From positions 1 to 17,359 of the forward strand of contig JBHIBA010000073.1 in assembly GCA_046758845.1 (NCBI GenBank): 17,359 bases of DNA, given 5' to 3'. The notes beneath the pieces are model-generated. The model was not told where the DNA came from. It did not search any database and saw only the letters and a program-made list of their open reading frames with translations. Of this stretch, positions 1 through 5,423 are shown in pieces. The first letter of the stretch is position 1; each line of letters starts with the position of its first letter. Both the position numbers and the translations under genes were made by a program. This DNA comes from JBHIBA01 sp046758845. GTDB lineage: Bacteria; UBA8248; JACPRG01; G963555815.

Positions 1-2
1 TG

Positions 3-206
3 AAGGACCCCGAGGATCGGTCGGCGCTGAGAAACCAGATATGCCGCGTCCTGTCGAAAAGCTATGACCATGAGGCCGGAGCCGTGCGGTTCCGGCTCTA
101 CGACACGGGGTTTTTCCTGACGGCGGCGGAGCTGGCCGACGGCTCGGTCACCGCCGACGGCTCAAAGAAGGCTGGCGGTGAAAGGGACAGGGTGCTGAAG
201 GCATAG
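3..206 (+). CDS. C-terminal end of an unknown, probably phage structural, protein (partial)
   Basis: The reading frame is open from the left edge to the TAG at 204-206, giving 67 residues (KDPEDRSALRNQICRVLSKS... to ...GGERDRVLKA). It has no start inside the window, so this is the tail of a longer gene. The fragment is charged and has no membrane segment or motif that I recognise. It sits 83 bp upstream of a tail-fibre-like gene on the same strand, which makes a tail, baseplate or other virion protein the most natural guess, but that rests on position only. A palindromic repeat separates it from the next gene. Confidence 0.55.
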   Translation, partial: KDPEDRSALRNQICRVLSKSYDHEAGAVRFRLYDTGFFLTAAELADGSVTADGSKKAGGERDRVLKA

Positions 207-225
207 AAAAGCATGTTGCGAGTTC

Positions 226-269
226 CGGGTTACGGGTTCTGGGATTCGTAACCCGCAACCCGTAACCCG
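226..269. repeat. Inverted repeat built of TAACCCG units
   Basis: The arms CGGGTTACGGGTT (226-238) and AACCCGTAACCCG (257-269) are perfect reverse complements of 13 bp around an 18-base loop. The loop itself contains further CGTAACCCG and CAACCCG units, so several alternative pairings exist. It fills the gap between the partial gene and the tail-fibre gene and ends 20 bp before the ATG at 290. It could act as a terminator or translation-control hairpin, or be an interspersed repeat. No T-run follows it, so an intrinsic terminator is not strongly supported. Confidence 0.7.
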
Positions 270-289
270 AATGAGCGGAGCGAGTGAGC

Positions 290-820
290 ATGGCTGACGA
301 GAGAATCCAGTCAACGGAGGAGATGGTCGGCGCCGCGCATGCGACGAAGACCGATACGCTGAACCGGCTGTTCCTGGCCAATAGCGCCCGGAACAACGAC
401 GGCTCGGCGTCCTGGTGGGACTTCGACGAGGAGGCGAGCGCGCCCGCGAATCCGGCAGCCTCGAAGCGAAGGGTATACTTCAACTCCTCCGGAGTCCCCA
501 TCAACCGCAACTCGGCTGGCGCCGAGCTGAAGTTGGACCAGTTCCCTACGGGAACGACGATGGTGTTCGGCGACGCGACGCCGCCGACCGGCTGGACGCA
601 AACGGCGCACAACGACCAGGTGTTGCGTGTGACATCCGGCGCCGGAGGTGGGACAGGAGGAACGGCCAGCGTCGCTGGAGGCACTGTCAACACGGATGTC
701 CATTCAACGGCTGCCGTCGCGAGCGGAGCAGGCCCGACTGTTCTCGATGGTCCCGCAGGAAGTCATTCGATCACGTACAACCTGAAATTCCGCAACGTGA
801 TTACGGCGACGAAGGATTGA
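290..820 (+). CDS. Phage tail-fibre / collar-like protein
   Basis: The product is 176 residues. I chose ATG 290 over the in-frame GTG at 284 because the GGAG at 277-280 lies 9 bases from the ATG and only 3 from the GTG. Residues about 40-85 (SASWWDFDEE... to ...GAELKLD) resemble the short segments seen in phage fibre or collar proteins. Residues 96-124 hold the typical distal fibre signature, PPTGW followed by NDQVLRVTSG and a Gly-rich run (GAGGGTGG). The C-terminus, YNLKFRNVITATKD, matches the beta-strand ending common in these proteins. The family forms the host-contacting tip of phage tails. The Gly, Thr and Ala-rich middle is usual for it. The family call is from pattern recognition; the receptor cannot be inferred. 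Confidence 0.75.
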   Translation: MADERIQSTEEMVGAAHATKTDTLNRLFLANSARNNDGSASWWDFDEEASAPANPAASKRRVYFNSSGVPINRNSAGAELKLDQFPTGTTMVFGDATPPTGWTQTAHNDQVLRVTSGAGGGTGGTASVAGGTVNTDVHSTAAVASGAGPTVLDGPAGSHSITYNLKFRNVITATKD

Positions 821-824
821 GCCC

Positions 825-1121
825 ATGCCATGGATTGCTACGTTGTTGGAAGACCCTGTAATCAATGGCTCGATTGTGAGAGCCAAGCTCCGCGTCACGC
901 GCTCTGACAGCTCGGAATACTCTGCGAGCCACGAGATGGCGCTTACGGTGGCCGACATCAAAGCCAGAGCGCAAAGGGATAGCCTGCAGCCCAAGGCCGC
1001 TGCATTGGCAATGCTCAAGGAACAGCTTCGGGAACTCAGACGCTCGGAGGAACCGGATGTAGACCCTAGCCCTCCTGACGTGTCCCGCATCGCAGGGACC
1101 GAGATCACAGAAGCCGCATAA
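825..1121 (+). CDS. Hypothetical small protein of the phage block
   Basis: This 98-residue product starts at ATG 825, four bases after the tail-fibre stop, so it is probably cotranscribed and translationally coupled. The first ~40 residues look like beta structure (MPWIATLLEDPVINGSIVRA). Residues about 41-75 are a predicted amphipathic helix rich in Ala, Lys, Gln and Leu (VADIKARAQRD... KEQLRELRRS). The C-terminus is acidic and Pro-rich. It has no cysteines, signal peptide or membrane segment. I do not recognise a family. Its place between a fibre gene and the lysis genes suggests a tail accessory or chaperone, but nothing in the sequence proves it. Confidence 0.6.
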   Translation: MPWIATLLEDPVINGSIVRAKLRVTRSDSSEYSASHEMALTVADIKARAQRDSLQPKAAALAMLKEQLRELRRSEEPDVDPSPPDVSRIAGTEITEAA

Positions 1122-1123
1122 CG

Positions 1124-1510
1124 GTGAAGCCGAAATGCCCCATCATTCGGGCGAAATGCCCGGAGAAAGACTTGGAACATGGCGGCTGCCCTGCGTGGTG
1201 GGAACTGGTCATCGAGAACGCTGAGACAAAACAAGAGGAGGTCTGGAAGGGTTGCGGTCTTTCGATGATGCCAAGACTGCTGCTCGGCGTGGCGAAAGGC
1301 GCGAGCCAAGCCGCTGCGTCCGTGCAGAGCGCAAGAAACGTCGTTGCGGCTGGATTCCAAGGACTGGCCGAAGCGGCTGGACTTTCGCCTGTGTGCGTGG
1401 TTCAGAGGATTCAGCAGGCGGATGAGGCGACTACACGAGGCGTGGACCTGATTGAACGGGGACAGAGCGGCCTTGAACGGGAAACGGATGTGATATCGGA
1501 ACCCAAGTAG
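1124..1510 (+). CDS. Cys-rich phage-type protein of unknown function
   Basis: The product is 128 residues from a GTG at 1124, two bases after the preceding TAA; no in-frame ATG gives a better start, and coupling to the upstream gene is likely. Four cysteines cluster in the N-terminal third (C5, C11, C22, C44: KCPIIRAKCP, GGCPAWWEL, KGCGLSMMPRLL), which could bind a metal. After this comes an Ala-rich helical stretch (LLLGVAKGASQAAASVQSAR). The order of a CP.. cluster, an aromatic WW patch, a Cys before MPRLLL, then an S/A-rich helix ending near 'ARN' resembles small proteins of unknown role I associate with tail-to-lysis regions of tailed phages. That resemblance is from memory and unverified. 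Confidence 0.6.
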   Translation: MKPKCPIIRAKCPEKDLEHGGCPAWWELVIENAETKQEEVWKGCGLSMMPRLLLGVAKGASQAAASVQSARNVVAAGFQGLAEAAGLSPVCVVQRIQQADEATTRGVDLIERGQSGLERETDVISEPK

Positions 1511-1521
1511 GAGAAAAAGCC

Positions 1522-1692
1522 ATGGTCAACAAGAAGACGACGATTGCGGGATACCTGGTGGTGGTGGGAGCGGCGGCCTCGTTCCTTGCCAAAGTGATCA
1601 AGACCGGGGAGATCGACCCGAGCCTCTGGCAGGAGATCATGGCGGGTGCGGCGGGTATCGGTCTCATCGGCGCCCGGGATGGGGGCCATTGA
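1522..1692 (+). CDS. Small holin-like membrane protein
   Basis: This is a 56-residue gene from ATG 1522 to TGA 1690-1692. It is preceded by a clear AGGAG at 1509-1513, eight bases before the start, and begins 11 bases after the previous stop. The protein opens with a basic tip (MVNKK) and has one hydrophobic helix at residues 8-24 (AGYLVVVGAAASFLA). A short polar turn (KTGEIDPSLW) follows, then a second Gly/Ala-rich apolar stretch at 37-51. This size, topology and position directly upstream of a lysin fit a phage holin or holin-like protein that permeabilises the inner membrane. Many unrelated small phage membrane proteins look the same, so function is inferred. Confidence 0.7.
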   Translation: MVNKKTTIAGYLVVVGAAASFLAKVIKTGEIDPSLWQEIMAGAAGIGLIGARDGGH

Positions 1693-1833
1693 TGGGGGTC
1701 ATTCCTGCGAGAATGAGAGTCCAGCACGTTTGAGTTCCCCGCCCGATCAAACCTTTCCTGACAAACCCCATCCAGCGGACTTTCCACATTTTGTAAATTC
1801 CACTCGAGTGCTTCGTTGCATAGCCGGGATTTG

Positions 1834-1856
1834 GTAGGCCGGGCGTCTCGCCCGGC
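1834..1856 (+). repeat. GTAG-headed palindrome (REP-like)
   Basis: A GTAG tetranucleotide (1834-1837) is directly followed by the perfect hairpin GCCGGGCG-TCT-CGCCCGGC (1838-1856, 8-bp stem, 3-base loop). A further small inverted repeat, GGGTC-ACC-GACCC, lies just downstream around 1867-1880. The gap 1693-1938 holds no gene that I can support. GTAG followed by a GC-rich hairpin is the layout of REP sequences mobilised by RAYT (TnpA-REP) enzymes; here the match is structural only. Confidence 0.6.
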
Positions 1857-1938
1857 GGCGGGCAAGGGGTCACCGACCCAAATGCCCGCCCCAGCGGCAG
1901 TACGAATGGGCGCCCTCACCGGTGAGTGAGACAGAGAC

Positions 1939-2436
1939 GTGAAAGCGGAAGACCGTTACGACAGCCTTTTCCGGTATTACGCCGAGGAACAGGGAGTCCC
2001 CTGGCTCTTGCTCAAGGCCCAGGTGAAGGCGGAGAGCGGGTTCAATCCCGACGCGGTGAGCAAAGCGGGGGCAACCGGCCTGGCGCAGTTTATGTCCCGC
2101 ACGTTCGAGGAATGGAGGGACGGGACGGCGGGCATCGACTCAGGGGCGCAGCATGCTGAACCCCTACGGAACCCGATGCTCGTGGACCCGCGCGACCCCG
2201 AGGACGCCATCGGCGCCCAGGCCGCGTACATGCGGTGGCTTCTGGACCGTTTCGACGGAGACACGGAGGCGGCGCTGGCGGCTTACAACTGGGGGATCGG
2301 CAGGGTCAAGAGGGTGATGGCGGAGAGCGGGTCCGGGTGGGTCAATCACCTTCCGAAAGAAACCCACGTCTATGTCGGCCGCGTCCTCCAATACCTGGCG
2401 GACTACGGAAATCCTGAGAGGGGGCTCTCTCGATGA
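1939..2436 (+). CDS. SLT-type lytic transglycosylase (phage lysin)
   Basis: The product is 165 residues from GTG 1939; an in-frame TGA at 1927-1929 leaves this as the first usable start, though no strong ribosome site is visible. It cleaves the MurNAc-GlcNAc bond of peptidoglycan to form 1,6-anhydro ends. SLT/GEWL-fold motifs are in order: the catalytic Glu in AESGFNP (E32), GATGLAQFM (residues 44-52) and AAYNWGIGRV (114-123). Proteins of this domain size are usual for phage endolysins or for the domain alone. There is no signal peptide, so export would need the holin-like protein encoded upstream. A role at the tail tip is the alternative. Its stop overlaps the next start (ATGA). Confidence 0.85.
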   Translation: MKAEDRYDSLFRYYAEEQGVPWLLLKAQVKAESGFNPDAVSKAGATGLAQFMSRTFEEWRDGTAGIDSGAQHAEPLRNPMLVDPRDPEDAIGAQAAYMRWLLDRFDGDTEAALAAYNWGIGRVKRVMAESGSGWVNHLPKETHVYVGRVLQYLADYGNPERGLSR

Positions 2437-2669
2437 AGACCATAATCGTTTTATTGGCCATCCTTTCCGGCGCGGGCCAGGACACGCAGACGCACACGTA
2501 CGCCTTCCGGCTTCCCGAAACGTGCCAGCCGGGCGGCGCCGTTGCCGTCGCGTCAAAGGAGGATTACCTGGCCGTGGTCATGCGGTGCGTCCAGGGCCCG
2601 GACGGGCGGACCTTCTGGATTCCCGCGCCCAAGCCCCAGATCCCGCCCGGTACCGAAGAGGAGTTGTAG
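2433..2669 (+). CDS. Small exported protein of the lysis block
   Basis: The 78-residue product overlaps the lysin stop by ATGA and so is translationally coupled. The N-terminus (MKTIIVLLAILSGAGQ) is a short signal peptide or single membrane anchor with likely cleavage near residues 13-16. The mature part is small and polar, carries two cysteines (C31, C52) and ends in a Pro-rich, acidic tail (PKPQIPPGTEEEL). There is no lipobox Cys after the hydrophobic core, so it is not an obvious o-spanin. A periplasmic lysis accessory is possible from position, but I do not recognise the family. It is the last gene of the block before a convergent gap. Confidence 0.55.
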   Translation: MKTIIVLLAILSGAGQDTQTHTYAFRLPETCQPGGAVAVASKEDYLAVVMRCVQGPDGRTFWIPAPKPQIPPGTEEEL

Positions 2670-2682
2670 ATGTCCAGACTGG

Positions 2683-2708
2683 TAGCACGGGCAGCTTGCC
2701 TGCCCGTG
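2683..2708 (+). repeat. GTAG-headed palindrome, possible terminator
   Basis: GTAG at 2683-2686 leads into the perfect 9-bp hairpin CACGGGCAG (2686-2694) / CTGCCCGTG (2700-2708) with a 5-base loop. It begins 14 bases after the last phage-block stop and lies between convergent genes, so it may also stop transcription in both directions. It has no clear T-run on either side. It shares the GTAGC-CGGGC head with the other GTAG hairpins of the window. Confidence 0.65.
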
Positions 2709-2711
2709 GAC

Positions 2712-2817
2712 GGTGGCCGTCAGATCGCCTGTGTCACCGAGAGACAGATGCCGGTCCGATGAAACCGGCCGAAAGCGACGTAGCGCGGGGTCTTTTGGCC
2801 CCGTTGACGGAGGCCAC
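2712..2817. other. Nested multi-stem element, candidate structured RNA
   Basis: An outer stem pairs GTGGCC-GTCA (2713-2722) with TGAC-(GGA)-GGCCAC (2805-2817). Inside it are three hairpins: CTGTGTC/GAGACAG (2729-2735 with 2741-2747, one mismatch), GCCGGT/ACCGGC (2750-2755 with 2764-2769, 8-base loop) and CGGGGTC-TTTT-GGCCCCG (2786-2803, 7-bp stem with one G-T pair). The sequence GAAAGCGACGTAGCG lies unpaired between the last two. It matches no riboswitch consensus I know. The last hairpin is also preceded by GTAG (2780-2783), so a cluster of REP-like repeats is the competing view. The strand of any transcript is unknown. Confidence 0.4.
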
Positions 2818-2866
2818 ACCGCGTCTCTTTGGAAACCCGCGTTCTGCCAAGGCTGCGGACGTAGCC

Positions 2867-4690
2867 TTAGGTTTCTTTGGGGGCCTGGGAGACCGCTGTT
2901 CCGGCCGCGGGCGGCGGCTTGACGGGCTCGGGCACGTCCCCCTCTTCGTGCACGTCTCGGTTGACGCCGAAGGCGTTCATCACGTCCTCGGCCGTTATGA
3001 TCCCCTCCACGACTTGGGGGTTCTCCCGGTTGACCACGGCCAGGCGGGAGATGTCCCGAGACCCCAGCTTGTGAAGGACCACGTCCAGGGTCTGATCCGG
3101 ATGGGCGTGGGCCACGTAGGATGTTGTCCCGATCTCTTTGATTGCGGCCTCCGGCTTCCCCTGGGCCATCGCCCGTTTCAGGTCCCATGCGCTGACCATA
3201 CCCGTCAGCCGCTCCTCCCCGTCCACCATCGGAAATCCCGTGATGTTGAGGTCGCGAATGCGCTGAATGGCCTCCTCGACCGTCAGGTCGTCTCTTAGCA
3301 TGACCACTTCGCGGACCATGGCGTCTTCCACATGGATGTTTTCCAGGATGTGACGTGTATCGGAAGAGGGCAGGTGGACGCCGTCCTGCATGGAAAGGCT
3401 CTCGTAGGTGCCTGGACGTTCCAGCCAGCGGGCGATGCCGAGGGATACCAGGTTTGCCACCATCAGGGGGAGGATGATGTTGTAGTCCTGCGTCATTTCA
3501 AAAATGATGATGACCGACGTCATCGGAGTTCGAATCACACCGGCGAAAACCGCCCCCATCCCCACCAGGGCGTAGGCTCCGTATCCGGCGCTGAGCGACG
3601 GAAAGAGCGTATGCACCACCCACCCCAACGATCCCCCCACCATCGCCCCCATGAACAGCGAGGGGGCGAAGATACCCCCCGCAGTTCCCGACGCATAAGA
3701 GACGATCGTCCCGAAGAGCTTCAACACCCCCAACACAATTAACAACTGGAAAGGCAGGGATTGATTCAGGGCCTGGTTGACGGTACCGTATCCGACGCCC
3801 ATGATCTCGGGCCGGAAGACGGCGACGGCCCCGATGACCAGCCCGCCGAGGCCCGTGATCAGGACGGCCTTGATGCCTTTGTGAAGGAGGCATTGCGCGC
3901 GCAGCCACAGGAGGCCTCGGATGAAGGCCACCGAGACCAACCCTGCGATCACCCCCAGTAAGGCATAGAAGACGAACTCCACCGGGTGCCCCAAGCTGTA
4001 AGCGGGGACGTTGAACACCGGCGTGTCACCCAGGAGCGCCCGTTCCACGACGGCCGCCGATACGGAAGCCAGGACGATAGAGCCCAGCACGCGGGCGTTC
4101 AGGTCGCCCACCAGCTCTTCCAGTGTGAAGGTCACGGCCGCTATGGGCGTGTTGAAGGCGGCGGCCAGCCCCGCGGCCGCCCCAACGGGCAAAAGGGTTT
4201 TGACCTGATCCCGGGTCAGAGAGATCGTTCGGCCGGTGGCCGAGGCCAGTCCCGCGCAGATCTGCACCGTCGGCCCTTCTCGCCCGATAGACCCGCCCGT
4301 GCCGATGCTCAAGGCGCTCAGCAGGTACTTGCCCAGCGTTACTCGGAAGGGGATCTCGCCGCTTCGGACGAAGTAGGCCGTTTTTGTCTGGGGGATCCCG
4401 CTCCCGCGGGCTTCAGGGACCAGATACTGTAGAAAGAGCCCTGCAACCAGCGCTCCCGCCGCAGGAACCCAAAGAAAGCGAAACCATCCAACGGAGGATT
4501 CGATGAAGCTGGGCGCGTCGAAGAAAAGGCCGGTGAATTTCTGGATCAGGAGGTGAAAACTGACAGCGACCAGGCCGCAAACGGCCCCCATGGCGATGCT
4601 CCAGAAAAGGAAGATCCGCCGGGGGCCCAACCCGAGGCGCTCGAAGAATTGAAGAAGTCTGATCTCGACTTTGCGCCAGGTTTCGGGCAT
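2867..4690 (-). CDS. CLC family anion channel/antiporter with two CBS domains
   Basis: The product is 607 residues from ATG at 4690 (minus strand). A TTG ten codons further upstream is possible but lacks a ribosome site, whereas GAGGA precedes the ATG closely. It is an inner-membrane anion transporter of the CLC family, which exchanges or conducts chloride, fluoride or nitrate. Motifs in order: GSGIPQ (96-101; the usual last residue is Glu), GREGP with the gating Glu E138, FTLEEL with E191-E192 at the internal proton-gate position, GGIFAPSLF (338-346), and the Tyr of GTYESL (about 429). CBS domains span about 451-505 and 514-575, and the C-terminus is Pro-rich and disordered. Retention of both glutamates favours a proton-coupled antiporter. 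It is divergent from a second CLC gene. The ion carried cannot be read from sequence; it lacks fluoride-type features that I can identify. Confidence 0.93.
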   Translation of the reverse strand: MPETWRKVEIRLLQFFERLGLGPRRIFLFWSIAMGAVCGLVAVSFHLLIQKFTGLFFDAPSFIESSVGWFRFLWVPAAGALVAGLFLQYLVPEARGSGIPQTKTAYFVRSGEIPFRVTLGKYLLSALSIGTGGSIGREGPTVQICAGLASATGRTISLTRDQVKTLLPVGAAAGLAAAFNTPIAAVTFTLEELVGDLNARVLGSIVLASVSAAVVERALLGDTPVFNVPAYSLGHPVEFVFYALLGVIAGLVSVAFIRGLLWLRAQCLLHKGIKAVLITGLGGLVIGAVAVFRPEIMGVGYGTVNQALNQSLPFQLLIVLGVLKLFGTIVSYASGTAGGIFAPSLFMGAMVGGSLGWVVHTLFPSLSAGYGAYALVGMGAVFAGVIRTPMTSVIIIFEMTQDYNIILPLMVANLVSLGIARWLERPGTYESLSMQDGVHLPSSDTRHILENIHVEDAMVREVVMLRDDLTVEEAIQRIRDLNITGFPMVDGEERLTGMVSAWDLKRAMAQGKPEAAIKEIGTTSYVAHAHPDQTLDVVLHKLGSRDISRLAVVNRENPQVVEGIITAEDVMNAFGVNRDVHEEGDVPEPVKPPPAAGTAVSQAPKET

Positions 4691-4733
4691 GTATCCTCGT
4701 GCAGACAAAGGAAAGTCCAAGAAAGCTCGTTCT

Positions 4734-4762
4734 TAAATAATGCGGTCTTCCCGTCGGGTCAA
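4734..4762 (-). promoter_or_regulatory. Candidate sigma70-type promoter of the minus-strand CLC gene
   Basis: On the minus strand TTGACC (complement of 4757-4762) is followed after exactly 17 bases by TATTTA (complement of 4734-4739). Transcription would begin near 4727, about 37 bases before the ATG at 4690. The boxes fit the bacterial housekeeping consensus at 5/6 and 4/6. Confidence 0.5.
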
Positions 4763-4780
4763 GAAACTCTGACCGAAAGT

Positions 4781-5000
4781 AGTGGGTCAGTCTGCTGAAT
4801 GACCCCTGCCTTCCTGCGTTGTAGCCGCGATTTGAGCACATTCGCTTCGCTCCGTGCAGGCTCCGCGGAAATCGCGGCCGGGCGCGCCCCGATCTCCGCT
4901 CCGACCTAAAGTCCTCGCTCAGGTCGGGGCTACACCAAATGATGCCAGAGCCGTGGGCGAATCTGCGTACGGGGCTTAATCCGTTCCAAACGGACCCACT
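4781..5000. repeat. Short inverted repeats flanking the GTAG element
   Basis: AGTGGGTC (4781-4788) and GACCCACT (4993-5000) are perfect 8-bp inverted copies, 220 bp apart end to end. They enclose the REPIN-like element at 4820-4934 and a small hairpin TCCGTT-CCA-AACGGA (4980-4994). They could be the terminal repeats of a small non-autonomous element. Eight bases at this distance can also arise by chance, and no target duplication is evident. Confidence 0.3.
4820..4934. repeat. REPIN-like pair of inverted GTAG-headed hairpins
   Basis: The segment starts with TGTAGCC (4820-4826) and ends with its reverse complement GGCTACA (4928-4934). From the left, GTAG (4821-4824) leads into an imperfect long hairpin with arms GCCGCGATTT (4824-4833) and AAATCGCGGC (4869-4878). 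From the right on the minus strand, GTAG leads into a second imperfect hairpin (CCCCGACCT with AGGTCGG and ATCGGGG, 4929 back to about 4886). Two GTAG-headed palindromes in opposite orientation are the architecture of REPINs/BIMEs. No RAYT transposase gene is in the window. Confidence 0.6.
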
Positions 5001-5423
5001 GCCTGACCAAAAGAGCAGAAATGACGCGGAAGGGGCGCAAAATCTCTTCCTGAAACCTCGCTAAAGCCGGCCTTCTCTATCTTCACCGCGCTCGAGCCCC
5101 CCTGTGGGCGGGCATCGGAGGAAGGGTTGCCGCGCGCCGCCGGAGGGGGGGCTTCCCCCGTGTTCTTCCACCGCCTCGGCGGAAGCCAGGGGTTATGGCT
5201 TTCTCATCGCGACGGTTTGAATTGCAACGGCCACCCCACTAACATGTAAAATGCAGGCCGCCGGAAGGTGCACCCGTGCTCCCTGTGTCCGGTCGTCAAT
5301 GCAGGGAAGTTCCTCGCCTCCTCTTCGGGGGGTCCTGAACCTCGGGGGGAGAGGGGTGAGTTAAGCGCGGGTGATGCGCTCTGTGATAGGTCTTCGGATC
5401 GCGAAAGTTAGAAAGAGAGGAAA
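4935..5423. other. Spacer upstream of the second CLC gene, no gene seen
   Basis: About 490 bp with no supportable coding region. It contains the small hairpin TCCGTT-CCA-AACGGA (4980-4994), a G-run region around 5144-5160, and two direct copies of TCGGGGGG near 5324-5346. A weak promoter-like pair is TTGCAA near 5223 and TAAAAT near 5248, but the 19-base spacing is long. A 5' leader with regulatory function is possible. I looked for a fluoride riboswitch, because such RNAs often precede CLC genes, and found no match. Confidence 0.4.

Noticed and set aside
226..269. CRISPR-like repeat interpretation of the TAACCCG units.
   Set aside because: Units are adjacent and palindromic with no regular spacers.
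1926..2159. A 77-residue plus-strand frame overlapping the lysin start.
   Set aside because: Out of frame with the clear SLT motifs and Arg/Gly-rich; a shadow.
2372..3298. A 308-residue plus-strand frame crossing the lysin end, the hairpin gap and the CLC gene.
   Set aside because: It overlaps three better-supported genes in other frames, has Arg/Gly/Pro-rich low-complexity content and no recognisable domain.
4935..5423. Fluoride riboswitch ahead of the second CLC gene.
   Set aside because: I could not find the conserved GGNGATGG and CTGATGACTCC-like elements in the spacer.
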